Positions 1 through 13,200 of a stretch of 64,000 nt of DNA are shown in pieces. Each line of letters opens with the position of its first letter. Position 1 is the first letter of the stretch. Both the position numbers and the translations under genes were made by a program. Where the stretch lies: contig OY540817.1 in the NCBI GenBank assembly GCA_961205875.1, forward strand, positions 10,761,001 to 10,825,000, given 5' to 3'. The notes beneath the pieces are model-generated. The model did not search any database and was not told the origin of the DNA. It saw only the letters and a list, made by a program, of their open reading frames with translations. This stretch comes from Sialis fuliginosa. Its lineage: Eukaryota > Arthropoda > Insecta > Megaloptera > Sialidae.

Positions 1-1203
1 TTAATTTCCTTCCTTTCCAATTTAAGGAGTTTAGATCAGAAGTATCGATTGGGGTAAAACCCAAAATAAAGCTTTTAATGGATGGTGCTGATTTTAATAA
101 ATAAACCGTTAGTTTTAGGAATTTGAATTTTGTATATTGGCTTTTAGGATAACCTATTATTATTACCTATATTATTGACAATAATTATTTTATTTATTTC
201 GTTTTGAACATTGAAATAATATTGTTTAAGATGTTAATGTACAACAATTATTATTGTTTTGTATTTTTATAAATAAATTACTTATAGTATAAATGGAAAT
301 TTCACACGAAACCTACTGAACTGATTTTGATGAGACTTTCGCTGTAAGAAAGCCACAGAATTAGTTTAGTTTAGACTAATAATAATTCATTTACGGCAGG
401 CCCGTAGTAAGTAAAATTTATAATTTGTAATAAAAATATATTCAAATGTAATGAAAAATTATTTGTCAGACACCTGTTACGAAAAAAAAATTTATATTAT
501 AATAATTTTCTAATAAAATGCATAAAAACCCTAGAATAAAGGAATATTTATACTTGATTTTTTTTAATAAAATCGTGGTATTGACATAATTTAACCAAAA
601 AATTTTATTTTTAAATATAAAAATATATATTTTTTATAAAAAAATTAATTGCTTAATCACCAAAACTAGATGTGATATTAATGTTGTTAAACCAATATTA
701 AAATATTTAATTAGGTCAGGTACGTATTAAGAAAAAATTCCAAGTAATATTTTATAATAAAAATGTATAAAATGATAATCAGTTGTAATGACTTCCCAAC
801 AGGAAGTTATTGTAATCGGCCGGATTGAAAAAATAAAAAATGGCTTTTATTATAACACTACAGCAGATATTAAACTTTTCAATTATTGTCACGCGCCAAA
901 TCTAGATACCTACAATCCCTAGAACGCCAGGAAGTTTCTATAAAATACTTTCAACAGTAGCGTAGGTATCGGAATTTAAAAGGGCTGCACGAAAATATAA
1001 AAAAACTTTAAAAAAATAAAACCGACATACATAATAATTAAATTTAATAGTTTTTGAAGTAGATGCTAAACCATTAAAAAAAATTTTAGAAAAAAAACCG
1101 ATTTCAAAAACTGTTAAAAATTATTATTTAATTTTGAGTGTTTTTAGAGTTTTTTGAAGTTGGTTTTATATATTTTTTAAATTTTTGATAATTATTTGTT
1201 ATT
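1..1203. other. AT-rich noncoding DNA upstream of the gene
   Basis: No supported gene. Around 300-355 there is a stretch resembling the inverse of the 'AAAATCGGTTCAGTAG' tail motif seen again near 22.63 kb and 62.65 kb, which is typical of old non-LTR debris. Around 455-540 and 715-780 are two diverged copies of an AT-rich repeat that recurs near 55.66 kb. Otherwise nothing distinctive is visible. Confidence 0.5.
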
Positions 1204-1553
1204 GGGAGCGTTCACGTCTGACCAAACGAGCTTTGATTGGTTGATTCATGGAATTTCTGGTGGAATGTACCAGAAATTAAAAGAATGTAATTTTTAAGCG
1301 TGTAAGGAAGTGAGAAAGAAGTTACTAAAAAGAGATAGAAATTAGTGACCAGGCTAACCAAAGAACTTTTATGTTCACTTCATGTTGAGCGTTTCTGCTA
1401 GAACACTAGTTTCTATCTCTTTCTGGTTACTTCTTTCTCACTTCCTTACACGCTTAAAAAATGGCATTCTTTAAATTTCTGTTACATTCCACCAGAAATT
1501 CCATGAATCAACCAATCAAAGCTCGTTGTTTTTGGTCAGTCGTGAACGTGACC
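1204..1553. mobile_element. Foldback MITE with GTTCACG-type termini
   Basis: Two arms of about 140-150 bp are near-perfect reverse complements: 1204 to about 1350, and about 1408 to 1553. Both include the blocks GAGCTTTGATTGGTTGATTC and AAGCGTGTAAGGAAGTGAG. No ORF lies inside. A 33-bp minimal version with the same GGTCACGTTCAC termini sits at 10955-10987, so this is a dispersed family. The superfamily is not clear because the target-site duplication could not be fixed. Confidence 0.8.
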
Positions 1554-2059
1554 ATTGTATACTTTAATCGGTCATCTGTTTATATTCTTAAATATTTTTT
1601 TTTTACTTGACATTATTTAAAACTACGCCCATGATTTTAAGTGTGCATAATGTGCAGACGTTTCATTCACAATCACAATGTACTGATTTATTATATATAC
1701 AGTCCTTGGTTTTAGGCACTCAGAGCTTACGGTCATCTCTTTGCTATACGAAAAGGTTTATTGTATTATTATAGAACAGACCATGGTTCAGTATGAACGT
1801 ATTTTAAAATTGTGATTATGTGGTATTGTCTGTGATTTATTAAAAATACTAAATATTATATAATCGTATAATTTAATATATTATTTAAATTATATTTTTA
1901 TAGTAAAACAATTGTAAAGACAACATTGGGAATTTGACAATGGTTAGTGCAGGTGTTATGTGTTTTATTTTGTGATTGTGTTTTGAATTTTATTTTATGA
2001 AAAAATCAAACGGTGTAGTTTTAGGAACAATATTTATATATGTGTAAGTTTATGTATTA
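1554..2059 (+). other. Low-repeat stretch, possible 5' exon region
   Basis: This is one of the few parts of the first 4 kb not recognised as repeat. It contains ATG codons at 1783, 1793 and 1939. The ATG at 1939 is directly followed by GTTAGT, a weak donor that would enter the 4117 exon in phase 0. The evidence is thin; the true first exon may lie outside the window. Confidence 0.15.
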
Positions 2060-2215
2060 TTATTAGAGATTGGAAAAATAATTTTTCAACTATTGCGAAA
2101 AATGCTATTGTAATTTTTATTACATATCTCCATCGATTTCAGAAAACTGATTTGATTGAACCCAATTTGAAATTAACTATTTGCAACTATTTTTAAACTA
2201 GTTGCCTTTTTTTAT
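2055..2215. mobile_element. Truncated copy of the AGATTGGAAAAATAG hAT-type MITE
   Basis: The left end begins AGAGATTGGAAAAATAATTT and can be followed through the blocks 'TTTTTATTACATATCTCC' and 'AACTATTTGCAACTATTTTT'. Full copies are at 45103-45391 and 52315-52597. The right terminal repeat is missing here. Confidence 0.7.
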
Positions 2216-2667
2216 CCCATGTTAAAAAATTTGTATTGAAAAAATATTTGTATTTGGTAACAATAAGTATATAGGCCGTTACAATTTACAATAGTTGTAT
2301 ACCAGTATGCTTCGACCGCACATGTATTACATTTATGATTATTATGCAAACCAAAAATATTATACATATTTATAGAAAATAAACATAGGTAATATTTGTT
2401 GTGATTTCCTAATAATTTTGAGTTTTATTCATACAGTTCTTTGTCGATTTTTTAAGTTTTATTTATGTGTATAAATACATTTTGTTAGTTACACAGATTT
2501 TTTTTAATATATATTTATGTTGTGTTTTTACATATTTTTTTTGGCTTTAAAATTTATCTAGAATCGATCCCCAAAAATTTCAGATTTGATACTTTTTACT
2601 AAATCGATCTTATAAAAATAGCGTCCAAAATTGAATGAATGTTATTGTACTTAAAAAATAACATAAA

Positions 2668-3339
2668 TGTCCGGTATTATAAAGGAGCTAACAAAATTTG
2701 CTAGCTAGTAATTACATTCATGTCCGGTATCATAAAGGACCTAACAAATTTGTTAGCTAACAAACACTTTCAACTGAGATATCAAACTTATATGACAGTT
2801 CTTTTGGAGTTTATTGATGACTTTGACAAGTTTCGCGCACGCGTTGAAGGTAAATACAAACGGTATTAAAACAGTGGTGATGTTATGAAAATTATTTTGT
2901 ACCGTCAAAGATGCCAACTGTGTTACAATTAGTTGAAGTGTCACTGCTCTAAATTCCATAACTAATCCATAGATACTAGTACAGTATTAATACCCCATTT
3001 AAATGTAATTGCTAGCTAACAAATTTTGTTAGGTCCTTTATAATACCGGGCATCAAATGGGGTATTAATTCTGTACTAGTATCTATGGATTAGTTATGGA
3101 ATTTAGAGCAGTGACACTTCAACTAATTGCAACACAGTTGGCATCTTTGACCGTACAAAATAATTTTCATAACATCACCACTGTTTTAATACCGTTTGTA
3201 TTTACCTTCAACGCGTGCGCGAAACTTGTAAAAGTCATCAATAAACTCCAAAAGAACTGTCATATAAGTTTGATATCTCATGTCAGTTGAAAGTGCTTGC
3301 TAGGTAACAAATTTGCTAGGTCCTTTATGATACCGGACA
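2668..3339. mobile_element. Palindromic, nested TGTCCGGTATTATAAAGGA-family MITEs
   Basis: Left termini start at 2668 and 2721. Right termini end at 3052 (CCGGGCA) and 3339 (CCGGACA). The segment 2721-3339 is a palindrome with arms 2721-3004 and 3051-3339, so the same roughly 65-codon open frame appears as a mirror image on both strands. TA flanks the right end. Related copies are at 18172-18468, 21855-22111, 51858-52091 and, degenerate, from 59390. The family behaves like Tc1/mariner MITEs (TA target). No transposase is encoded. Confidence 0.8.
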
Positions 3340-3344
3340 TAAAA

Positions 3345-4116
3345 GTATAGCAAACAACAGACAAAAACTATGGTTATGACTTATCAAATACAAATCACCT
3401 AACCATAAAAATTGTAAGAGTTTAGACTTACACGTATTTCAGTAGCAATGCTATCATCATGAGTCCTAAAGACACTGAGTAGTCTACTGAATATTATACA
3501 GTACTTCGCCACACGTTTAGCACCCTATGGAGGTAAAAGGTTTGTCGGCAGATATCTAAGGGATCAGTCATAAAATATTTTATAACCTTATTTACATATT
3601 GGTTATTGCTCTCTGGATATTTTTTAAACTGTAGATGGCCCACGACTTTCACAAAATTCGCTATTTTACACATTTCTGCAGTGCCGGATTAACAACGCGG
3701 GGTCTGTAGCAAATGTTATAAAAAGGCCATTGGCGTTGGCGTGCTAGGGGGGGGGGGGGGGAGTGAGTCCCAGGGCGGAAACCAATAGTGCCCCCCTCCC
3801 CCCGAAAAAAGTTAATAGGATTTATTTTTTGTACATTAGGCGAGTGTCACCCCCTGTGAATTTTTTACGACAAAAAAATATCAGTGGGCCCTATTTTTTA
3901 AAATAAATTGGACTGTTATCACCTCTTATAGACTTGACAATGACCAAAAAAAATGTCAATTGATTCAATTTATTTTTTTTATTTTTATTTTACCCCATTC
4001 ACAGTGGCTTTCCTCCTTAAGTAAATTAAATTCTAGAGTGTAAAGATGTCTTAGATAACACTATATACAAACACCGTTTGTTTATTTATTAATAATTTAT
4101 TTATTATTATTTTCAG
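3345..4116. other. Noncoding DNA before the first visible coding exon
   Basis: Contains a 15-base G run at 3747-3761 and a C-rich run near 3795-3810 that look like the edges of an old transposon. The last 40 bases form a pyrimidine-rich tract ending TTTTCAG at 4116, the acceptor of the first visible coding exon. Confidence 0.6.
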
Positions 4117-4233
4117 GCGCCAAATACAAATGTCGAGTATTTCTCTGAATCAGACTTCGTGAAACCACGTAGACCCGTGCATTTTGGGCCAAGATATCGA
4201 AGTTACGACTACGACCGTGACGCGTCGTTCTGT
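4117..4233 (+). CDS. Coding exon (first visible), phase 0 to phase 0
   Basis: The acceptor TTTTCAG precedes 4117 and the donor TGT|GTAAGTA follows 4233. Only phase 0 is open; the other two frames hit stops within the exon. It encodes 39 residues rich in Arg, Tyr, Asp and Pro (for example FGPRYRSYDYDRD). It has no in-frame ATG, so translation must start upstream. Its codon use is more GC-rich than the later exons. Confidence 0.8.
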
Positions 4234-7200
4234 GTAAGTAAACGTAATTTATTAAATTTAACTAGGGCTTTTATGTAATGTAACGCGGTGGAACGGCGTT
4301 CCGGCACCTTTTTTTCGTGACATAAAAAAACCTGCTTTAAATTTAATTAAATGATATTTGAATATAATTTTCTTTAGTAAAAAGCTTGAAAAAAAGTGAG
4401 TCCCGGTACCTTTTTGTTGATTGAATCCCCGTTTTTATACTATATTAACCGCTTTTCGCCCTAATAGATTGTCCTAACCAAGGACATTTAAAGTGTATCA
4501 ATTCTATTCTGAATAACTACATACGTATTTTTGACAGTTATGTCGTCGGGACACCCATGTTCTCCAAATTACCATATTTTTTAATTTTTAGTGCATTTTT
4601 AATATATTTTTTTTATTATAATTATTATTTTTTTATTTATTGAATAAATATGTATATTTAAAATGGAGGTGTTTTAGATGAACTCCAGATACAATAATAT
4701 TTATTCAGTGATTTTTTTTAACTTAAAATCTATAAGTAAGTACTTTTTTAAATTGGACTACTAAAAATTTCTATCGTTCAACAAAAATTATTGTTCTTGG
4801 AAATTGGTAAAACGATTTTAACATGGCCAGATTTGTTCTTTAAAATTTGTTATATACGTCGGCTGTTTAACAGATGTTTTTATTTTGACACTCTGTAATT
4901 GTCCACAACTTTCGTTCTAACTGCTTGTGAATGCGTTGGGCGCCATTTTTTCGGTCACGAGATGAGCAGGTCAAAATATCCATTCTCTTAGAAAAACCCA
5001 CATACAGTTAGGTATTTAAAAAAAAATGTTATCGTGTATATGTATATTGCACCCACTTCACAAATATGTACATCTGATTATTTATAATGTTGCCAAATTG
5101 CACGGTCGAATTTTTTATATGAAATTGCTGTAGCAAAGCCGTTTTTTTGGAATTCGTTATTTTTATGGAAATTTCCATTGTAATTTTTCTTGTTTTCATT
5201 CTGACTATTTTTGCAATGCTGTAGGAGTTATTTTAGTGTGTAATTATAGTTTGTTTCTGCAGTTCCAAAAATGAAAACTGCAGTTGTATGTAAAAGCTAA
5301 TTTGTGTAGCTGAAAAATTGAAAGTAGAAAAAAAGGTCACTATAATATTGAAACGGAATTAGAAAAAAAAATGTTTAAGGTAAAAGTTACAGAGAATATT
5401 ACTCATAATTTACGTTCTATTTACTAAAATAAAAGATAAATTAAGGAAATGATCGATTTAAAAAATGTATTTGAAATGATTCATTACTATCATAGACATA
5501 GAGAATGGACTGCGCATGTGACTCGAAAACAGAGCTACGTCAAAAGAAAGAGATAGAAAATGGTTTGGGATATACTTGTCCTTTTTTAAATAGGAGTGTC
5601 TACAAACCTACCGCATCTCTCTTACTGTTTTGGAGAAATGTTACACCATTATGTTAATACAAAATGCGCGGTCCATGTTCTATGTTTATAGTAACTACAA
5701 AAAAAGTGTGCAATGTACCTACCTGCTCCCACTTATTAGTCGCGTCAACGAAGCATTTTGGCTCGAAGTCCTCAAGAACAGCTCCGATTTTGATGATTTT
5801 TTTTTTAGTTTTGTTTTTTTATATTATTTAAAATCAGAAACCTTTTGGAGCGGGGACCCCCGGGAAATACACAAAAAAAAATAAAAACAAAAAACTTGAC
5901 AGCTGCTTATGTTTAAATCATCGATGCAGCGAAAACGATGTGAGCTAGAGCAAAACTGAATAGGACCCATTTGATAGAGAATGAAATTTCCTATAAAAAA
6001 TAATAAAAATCATATCTCAAAAGTTAATAGTTTTTGAGTGATGGTCGTCGAAAATCTCATGACTAAAATGTAATTTTTGAAAAATGTCGCTTTATTCCCG
6101 ATCAGCTGTAAAAAGGAATATTGCTATTTAACGATTAATAAAAAATTTCAAAAAATTCACTATTTAACTAGATACTATAGGAAAGTTATTTATGGGTTCA
6201 AAAATGGTTTCCACTTTGAATTGTAACTATAGGAGCTACATCAAGAGATTTTTTTTGTAATTTTTTGGTATTACGTATTTTAGAAACTATCCTACGTAGA
6301 ATAAAAAAATATAATGCATTTTATAGGTGATTTTATTCTCTGTAAATTGAATCTCTTGATATGAAGTTGTAAGTATAACCGTTTGCCCACAATGTTTAAA
6401 TAAACACAAAATAATGAATTTTACAACATGAAAAGAAAGATTGCCATGGATTGATTATTTCAACAAGTATATTAAATATTCTTACAGTATTTCACTTATA
6501 TCTTTCAAAGTATTTGTTAGATTACAAATTTTATTACATCATTGATTTCATATTTTAAAATGGCACAATTTAAATAACTATGCTTTCAATTTTTTATATG
6601 TGCTAGCAGTGTTAACCAATGTTAAAATCCCTATGTATGTCTTTTGAGAGAAAATTGCGATTTGGAATGCATTATTTCAAAAATTACCCCTCCCCCCTCG
6701 TAGCCTGCTCTTAAGGATACGCCCGGGGGTACGCCGGTAATACTTAACTATCAAAAGAAGGATTTGGGGATTTTAACATTGGTTAACATTGTTAGCACAT
6801 ATAAAAAATTGATATCCATAATTATTTTAATTGTGCCATTTTAAAATATGAAATCAATGATGTAATAAAATGTGTAATCTAACAAATACTTCGAAAGATA
6901 TAAGTGAAAAACTGTAAGAATATTTAATATACTTGTTGAAATAATCAATCCATGGCAATCTTTCTTTTCATGTTGTAAAATTCATTATTTTGTGTTTATT
7001 TAAACATTGTGGGCAAACGGTTATACTTACAACTTCATATCAAGAGATTCAATTTACAGAGAATAAAATCACCTATAAAATGCATTATATTTTTTTATTC
7101 TACGTTGGATAGTTTCTAAAATACGTAATACCAAAAAATTACAAAAAAAAATCTCTTGATGTAGCTCCTATAGTTACAATTCAAAGTGGAAACCATTTTT

Positions 7201-10200
7201 GAACCCATAAATAACTTTCCTATAGTATCTAGTTAAACAGTGAATTTTTTGAAATTTTTTATTAATCGTTAAATAGCAATATTCCTTTTTACAGCTGATC
7301 GGGAATAAAGCGACATTTTTCAAAAATTACATTTTAGTCATGAGATTTTCGACGACCATCACTCAAAAACTATTAACTTTTGAGATATGATTTTTATTAT
7401 TTTTTATAGGAAATTTCATTCTCTATCAAATGGGTCCTATTCAGTTTTGCTCTAGCTCACATCGTTTTCGCTGCATCGATGATTTAAACATAAGCGGCGG
7501 TCAAGTTTTTTGTTTTTATTTTTTTGTATGTATTTCCCGGGGGTCCCCGCTCCAAAAGGTTTCTGATTTTAAATAATATAAAAAAACAAAACTAAATAAA
7601 AAAAATTATCAAAATCGGAGCTGTTCTTGACGACTTAGAGATATTGCCTGTTTTATGTATTCATTGACGCGACTATATACAAGTATTATCATAAAAATAT
7701 TATGTTAATTAAAACGTGGAATTCACAAGAGTAAATAAATAGAATGTTTCGGTCATTAAGAATGTGACCCTCGTAAAAAAGATCACAGAAACATAAATTT
7801 GGTTGACAAGTTAAAATAATCAAATTGCGTCATGCATATATACTGATATTTTTGTTCCTATTGAATATGAAAAGGGTTATTGTTCTTAAAAAATGACACC
7901 GTCGTAGAGCAACCAGTAAGGTCTATAACAGGGCTAGCTAACCTGCGGCACGTAGTCACATATTTTTATAGTGTTTATAGGCTGGTTTTAATTTTTCCTT
8001 TTGTGTGAGTACTTTTTTTCGTCTTTCTGAGGTTATTCCCTAATATTGCCGGGGAAGACGTAGTTCTACTAAAAAAAATGAAATTGATTAGAAAAAAAAT
8101 CAAAACCAGTTACTTATCAAATAAATACAAAATTTCTTATTTATGTGCGGCCCTCGAAAAAAATTAGGTAGCAGTGCGGTCCATGGTGCAATTTAGGCTG
8201 GCCAGGCCTGGTCTATAAATTCAACTCGGCAGAACAGTTCTTCTGTAATATATTCATTAATTATTAAAAAATAGTATTAAAAAATATGTAGCGACGTTCC
8301 CACGCTAACATATTAGATTTCCAAAAGTTTAATGTAAATATTTCATACACACATTTATTTTTAATAAATAATTTTATTGCAGTTAGGTGACAAATTTCTT
8401 TAATTGCTTACAAGATTATAAAACTTCTAAATTTCTTGAGCCTGTCCATTTCGTTTTAAACACGTTCGATTTGGAATTCCCAGGATCGTCCAATAAAGAT
8501 TAGCGGTAAAGGTCCAATAAGATTTCAAACATGCCGACCGGGGTTTTTCCAAAACGTTCTGAATTTTTCCCCCTCTCTAAATATATATCGCTATCCTTTT
8601 CTAACCGCTCAAAAACAGGATCTTTCATTTTTCAAAACAGACACTTGGTTTCAACTCCTGACATAGTAAACATCTCGCTACACACTTGGTCTTCAACTCC
8701 TGACACGGTAAACATCTCACTACAGTACCTTTGCGCTGAATACTATACATAATACACTATAAGTACATCATATACAACATATACATTTATACTACAATAA
8801 ATTAATAAATAATTAATAAAAACTTCAAAAGTGTTATCATTCAAAATGTACCTTGCACACAGTCACTAAAAATATATATTTCCAATGTTCCCATATTTTC
8901 TACTACAATATTTATGTCCGATTTTTTTATCTCTTATCAATTAGCCAGAAAGTTATGTTTTAGGGGGCGGGGAGGGGAGCTGACAGGGCTCCTCTTAGTA
9001 ACAAGAATCCGCGATAAGATGCAGGGTCCAAGACTTACGTATAAAAAAATTCCGTGACATATATACATGTCAGTTTTTTTTACGCAATTCAGCATAACAG
9101 CATGCAGATAATTGTATGATTAAAACAATATTATTCTGGAGCTTAACGATAAATGTAATATTACTTATCTTATTATTGCTGCATATTTATTTTTAGGTAC
9201 TTATCAATGAAGTTTAACTCTTAAAATTGATGATTATATATAATTATTGACCTCACCTTGAACTTTAGTGAGATAAATATATACTTAGCAAAAACAAATT
9301 TTATGTATTTCTTAATGACGTATACATATCTGTGTTTTTTTTTTAGAAATTAAATATAATTAATTATTTAATAATTTTATCATAAAATTAATTATTTTAA
9401 TTTTTTTATTTTTCTCTTTTGAGTGGCGTATCTTGAGATCCATTGTCAGATTTTGATTAATTTTCTATGGGATCTCCTCGGGAGTATACTCTTCCAAACA
9501 AACAAAAAATCATCCAATTAGGTGCATATTTGTTGGAGTTATGCCCGAACATACATAAATATATATATACAACCGAATTGAAAAGTTTATCTTTTTTGTG
9601 GTGAGATTTTTTATGGTTACATTCTGATGAAATTTATATGGGACCACCTCAAACAAACAAAAATCGTCCATATTTGGCCGGAGTTATGCCTGAACATAAA
9701 TAATAAATATGTTCAAAGTGGTCCCATATAAATTTTATCAAAATCTGACTATGGACTTCAAAAAAGGATGGGGGTTTCAATATGGTTGTTTATATTTTTT
9801 TATGTATTTTCGGGCACAATTCCAACAAATATGCACCTATTTGATTGATTTTTGTTTGTTTGAAAGAGTATACTCAGTGCCGGCCTTAGCAAATCTGGCG
9901 CCCTGGGCGAGATTTATTTTTCCGCCCTCTATCCCCCTAAAAAAATGTTGAAAAATCACCGAAAATGTCAATTAAAATTGATAAATAAACAAATAAGTTG
10001 AATAATTCATATCTCAGCTTGGCGCGATCCTACAGACTCAAACTTTTTTTTTAAATATAGCTTACATAATTAACTTTAAGACTATCAAATTCCCAAAGAC
10101 AGTCGAGACCTCCTTCCTCTATTGTGAACAAATTAAAATAGATAAATCAACAAATAATTTGATTAGTTAGCAATGTCTTTCAAAATACGCATTCAAAATT

Positions 10201-13200
10201 CTAAAATGATTGACGCTAGTTCAATATACATGCATTCTGCCCTGGATATGCCGTTTTACTTACGATTTAAAGAACTCTACCTACTTAAAAAAAACATTGC
10301 TAATGTGGCAATTTAAGAGATTTCACAACATCTTCGATATGTAAGTCATGTCAAATGATATTATACTGCATAATTGCGCCAGGAAGACCTTATTGAAATT
10401 TGATATAATTAACATGTATATTTAATATTAAAAGGAATAAAAAACTTTTAAATCCGCATTGATTTGTTGATATTAATTTCACACTTGATAAATTAATTTT
10501 CCTATATATGAATTATGTTTTTATTTGTGCGAAATCAGTTATCGTTAGTGTGAAATTATATTTCATTTGTGTGAAATCTGTTTTCGTTTATGTGAAATTA
10601 TATTTCATAAGTGTGAAATCATACTGTAAAAGGTATAGAAGTATTATGATCCCTTAATTTAAGTACATAAAGTATATAGTAATATATAGTGAATATCTAA
10701 AAATACACAATTTATTACAATTACTATGCAAATAATGTTTATATCTAATCTATGTAAAATCCACAGTTGTAATATCAAGCGTGTGGGTAGTGAAAGATAA
10801 ATTTTGAAGAATATTTAGTCAAGATTATTATACCTTACATTTTTATTTGATAGTAGAACTTCGAATTATCTTTATTAACGTTTTTAAATCATTGAATTGG
10901 CCCATCGTCAATGCTGGCATTTCCTACATATGGGATGTTAAAAGTGTTATCATTGGTCACGTTCACGACTGAACAGTGAACGTGACCATTGTTTTTAGTT
11001 TTTTCTCGGTTTCATTTTTTTCTTAAATAGTTTTTTATTTTACTTCCTCGCAATATCGAAGATACGAGAAGTTTTGTGATCGTTTCAGATTGAGACAAAA
11101 AAAATATTCTCCGATTTAAAAATTTTAAATTGATCTTTCCGTTTCACGTCAAGACAAATACTTTTCGTTCCGTGTCTGTCTGTCCGTCCGTCCGTGTGTA
11201 TGTCCGTCTGCCCCATGAATCCTTGTCACACGCATAACTTATGAACCACTGAACCGATATTGTTGCAACTTGGATCTGGCTTGAGGACGGTCCCATTTCA
11301 AAATCGTGTGTAAGGGGGAAGGGTGACATTCCAAAATATTTATTTTTTCAAGAACGACACAAGACATTGTCACAAAAACGCGTTGTACGCGCGTTCAGGT
11401 GTACTAGTGGGAGCGTGACTGCAGGCAACAATAGACAGACGGTGTATTTTGTTATTATATTTATTGAGCATATATACATATATTTAATAATAAGCGTCGC
11501 GGCGGCGACGGTGATTTTCGTGCGGCTGAGCTGCGTGGGCGGCGGCTGGGCGTCGTGGATGACAGGTGATGTCCGTGCGGCTTGGTAGCGTGGCGTCGCG
11601 GATGGATGAAAGCTGCGGGTCCTTAGCAGGCTGGTCCTTGGCGGCGGCTGAGCTGTCAGCTGAGAGAGTCTGGAGGAATCACTGTCTTTGTTGTGAAAAC
11701 ACGAGGTTATATACCCCGTTCTTCATCCCTTCTCTAGGGTAGGGGGTGCGCGTTGAGAGAGTAGGGGTATGTACGTGTGAGTGTGTGTGCGTGCGTTGAC
11801 AGGGTAGGTGTGAGTCATCGGTGACGAAAAATTGAACCTGAAAACCCATCAAAGTGACTGTTTCTAGTGTCACTCCATAATGTCAATATTTAGCGCCCTC
11901 GAAATCATAAAACTTTTGTCTGAAACATTTTTTCTGAAAATTTGTCATTGTATTAATATAATAATGTAAATATTATAATATTCATGTAATATAAACAGTG
12001 ATATTTTGTAAAAAATCATAAAAGCAAATGCGATTTTTTTTTAATCGTCTGGTCTTTTGTAGTTCGGCACTCTGTTCAATTTAATAAACTTCTTTTATTT
12101 TTGTATGTATTCTACTATTTTTTTTGCTTACCGAGACATATGAAGCAATTGAACGCGGTCTAGCTTGTTTTGCAAGTAATAAATAAATGAACAAATAACT
12201 TTTTATACAATGTTAAAATCGTTACCCGATTTAAAATATGAGGACAATGGCGCGTTGCACAGTAGGCAAATTAGGCAATTTCATTGGACCCTGTGATGGG
12301 AGGGGGGGGAAGGGCCCCCCAGCAGATGATATTCTTGTTTATCTTTTTTTTAGGAAAATAAATCTTTTTAAAATTATTTTCACTGTGTATGTGGAGGGGG
12401 GGCTTTATTAGTGGATAACTTGGCAGCCCATTTTGCGATTAACGAGTTTTTTACATTTGTGGATATGACAGATTTTCCTTGTTTTTATTTATACCATTCA
12501 TTAAAAAATTCTAGTTCTTTATCATTTCATAAGATAAACTAAAATTAAGTTTACATTTCTATAAGAGAACAGCTGAAAAATCTATATTGCTTCTTCGCCT
12601 TATCAAAGATACGAGAAGCTTTGTGATCATTTTAAATTGAGAACAAAAATTGTTCTCCGATTTGAAAATTTTAACTTGATCTTTTCGTTTCAGGTCAAGA
12701 CATTTTCCGTTCCGTGCCTGTGTGTCTGTCCCCTGAATCCTTGTCATGCGCATAACTCATGAACCACTGAACTGATATTAATGAAACTTGGTTAGTTGGT
12801 TGTGTCTGACTTGAGGACGATCCCATTTAAAAGTCATTAAAATCGTATGTAAAGGAGAGAAGTGATGTTACGTGAAAATTTATATATTTTGTAGAGCATT
12901 CAATTTTCTATAAGTCACCACCATAACGTTTGTTGTAAAATGTTGAAAAAATCGTCATTTTTTACAATCGCTATTTAATTTGATTTTGACGTTTGCATTG
13001 CAGAAAAATTCAGATTTAGATTGAAATTGTCAAAAAATTAAAAATATACGAAGAAATAATCATGAGCGTATTAAGAAAAATGTCGAATAATTAAAAAAAA
13101 TAAAATTGTATATAAAATTAAATGGTTAACTAATGGCAGGCAGTTTATCTGAATACTTTATCGGTTTTTATTTAAATTGGTCAATAATTAACTGCATTTG

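Noticed and set aside
2037-2046. GTAAGT donor at about 2043 as the end of a noncoding first exon
   Set aside because: A noncoding first exon would still need an in-frame ATG in 4117-4233, and there is none.
11367-11873. 73-codon plus and 64-codon minus frames over the GC-rich island
   Set aside because: They lie within the LTR candidate; open because GC-rich DNA has few stops.
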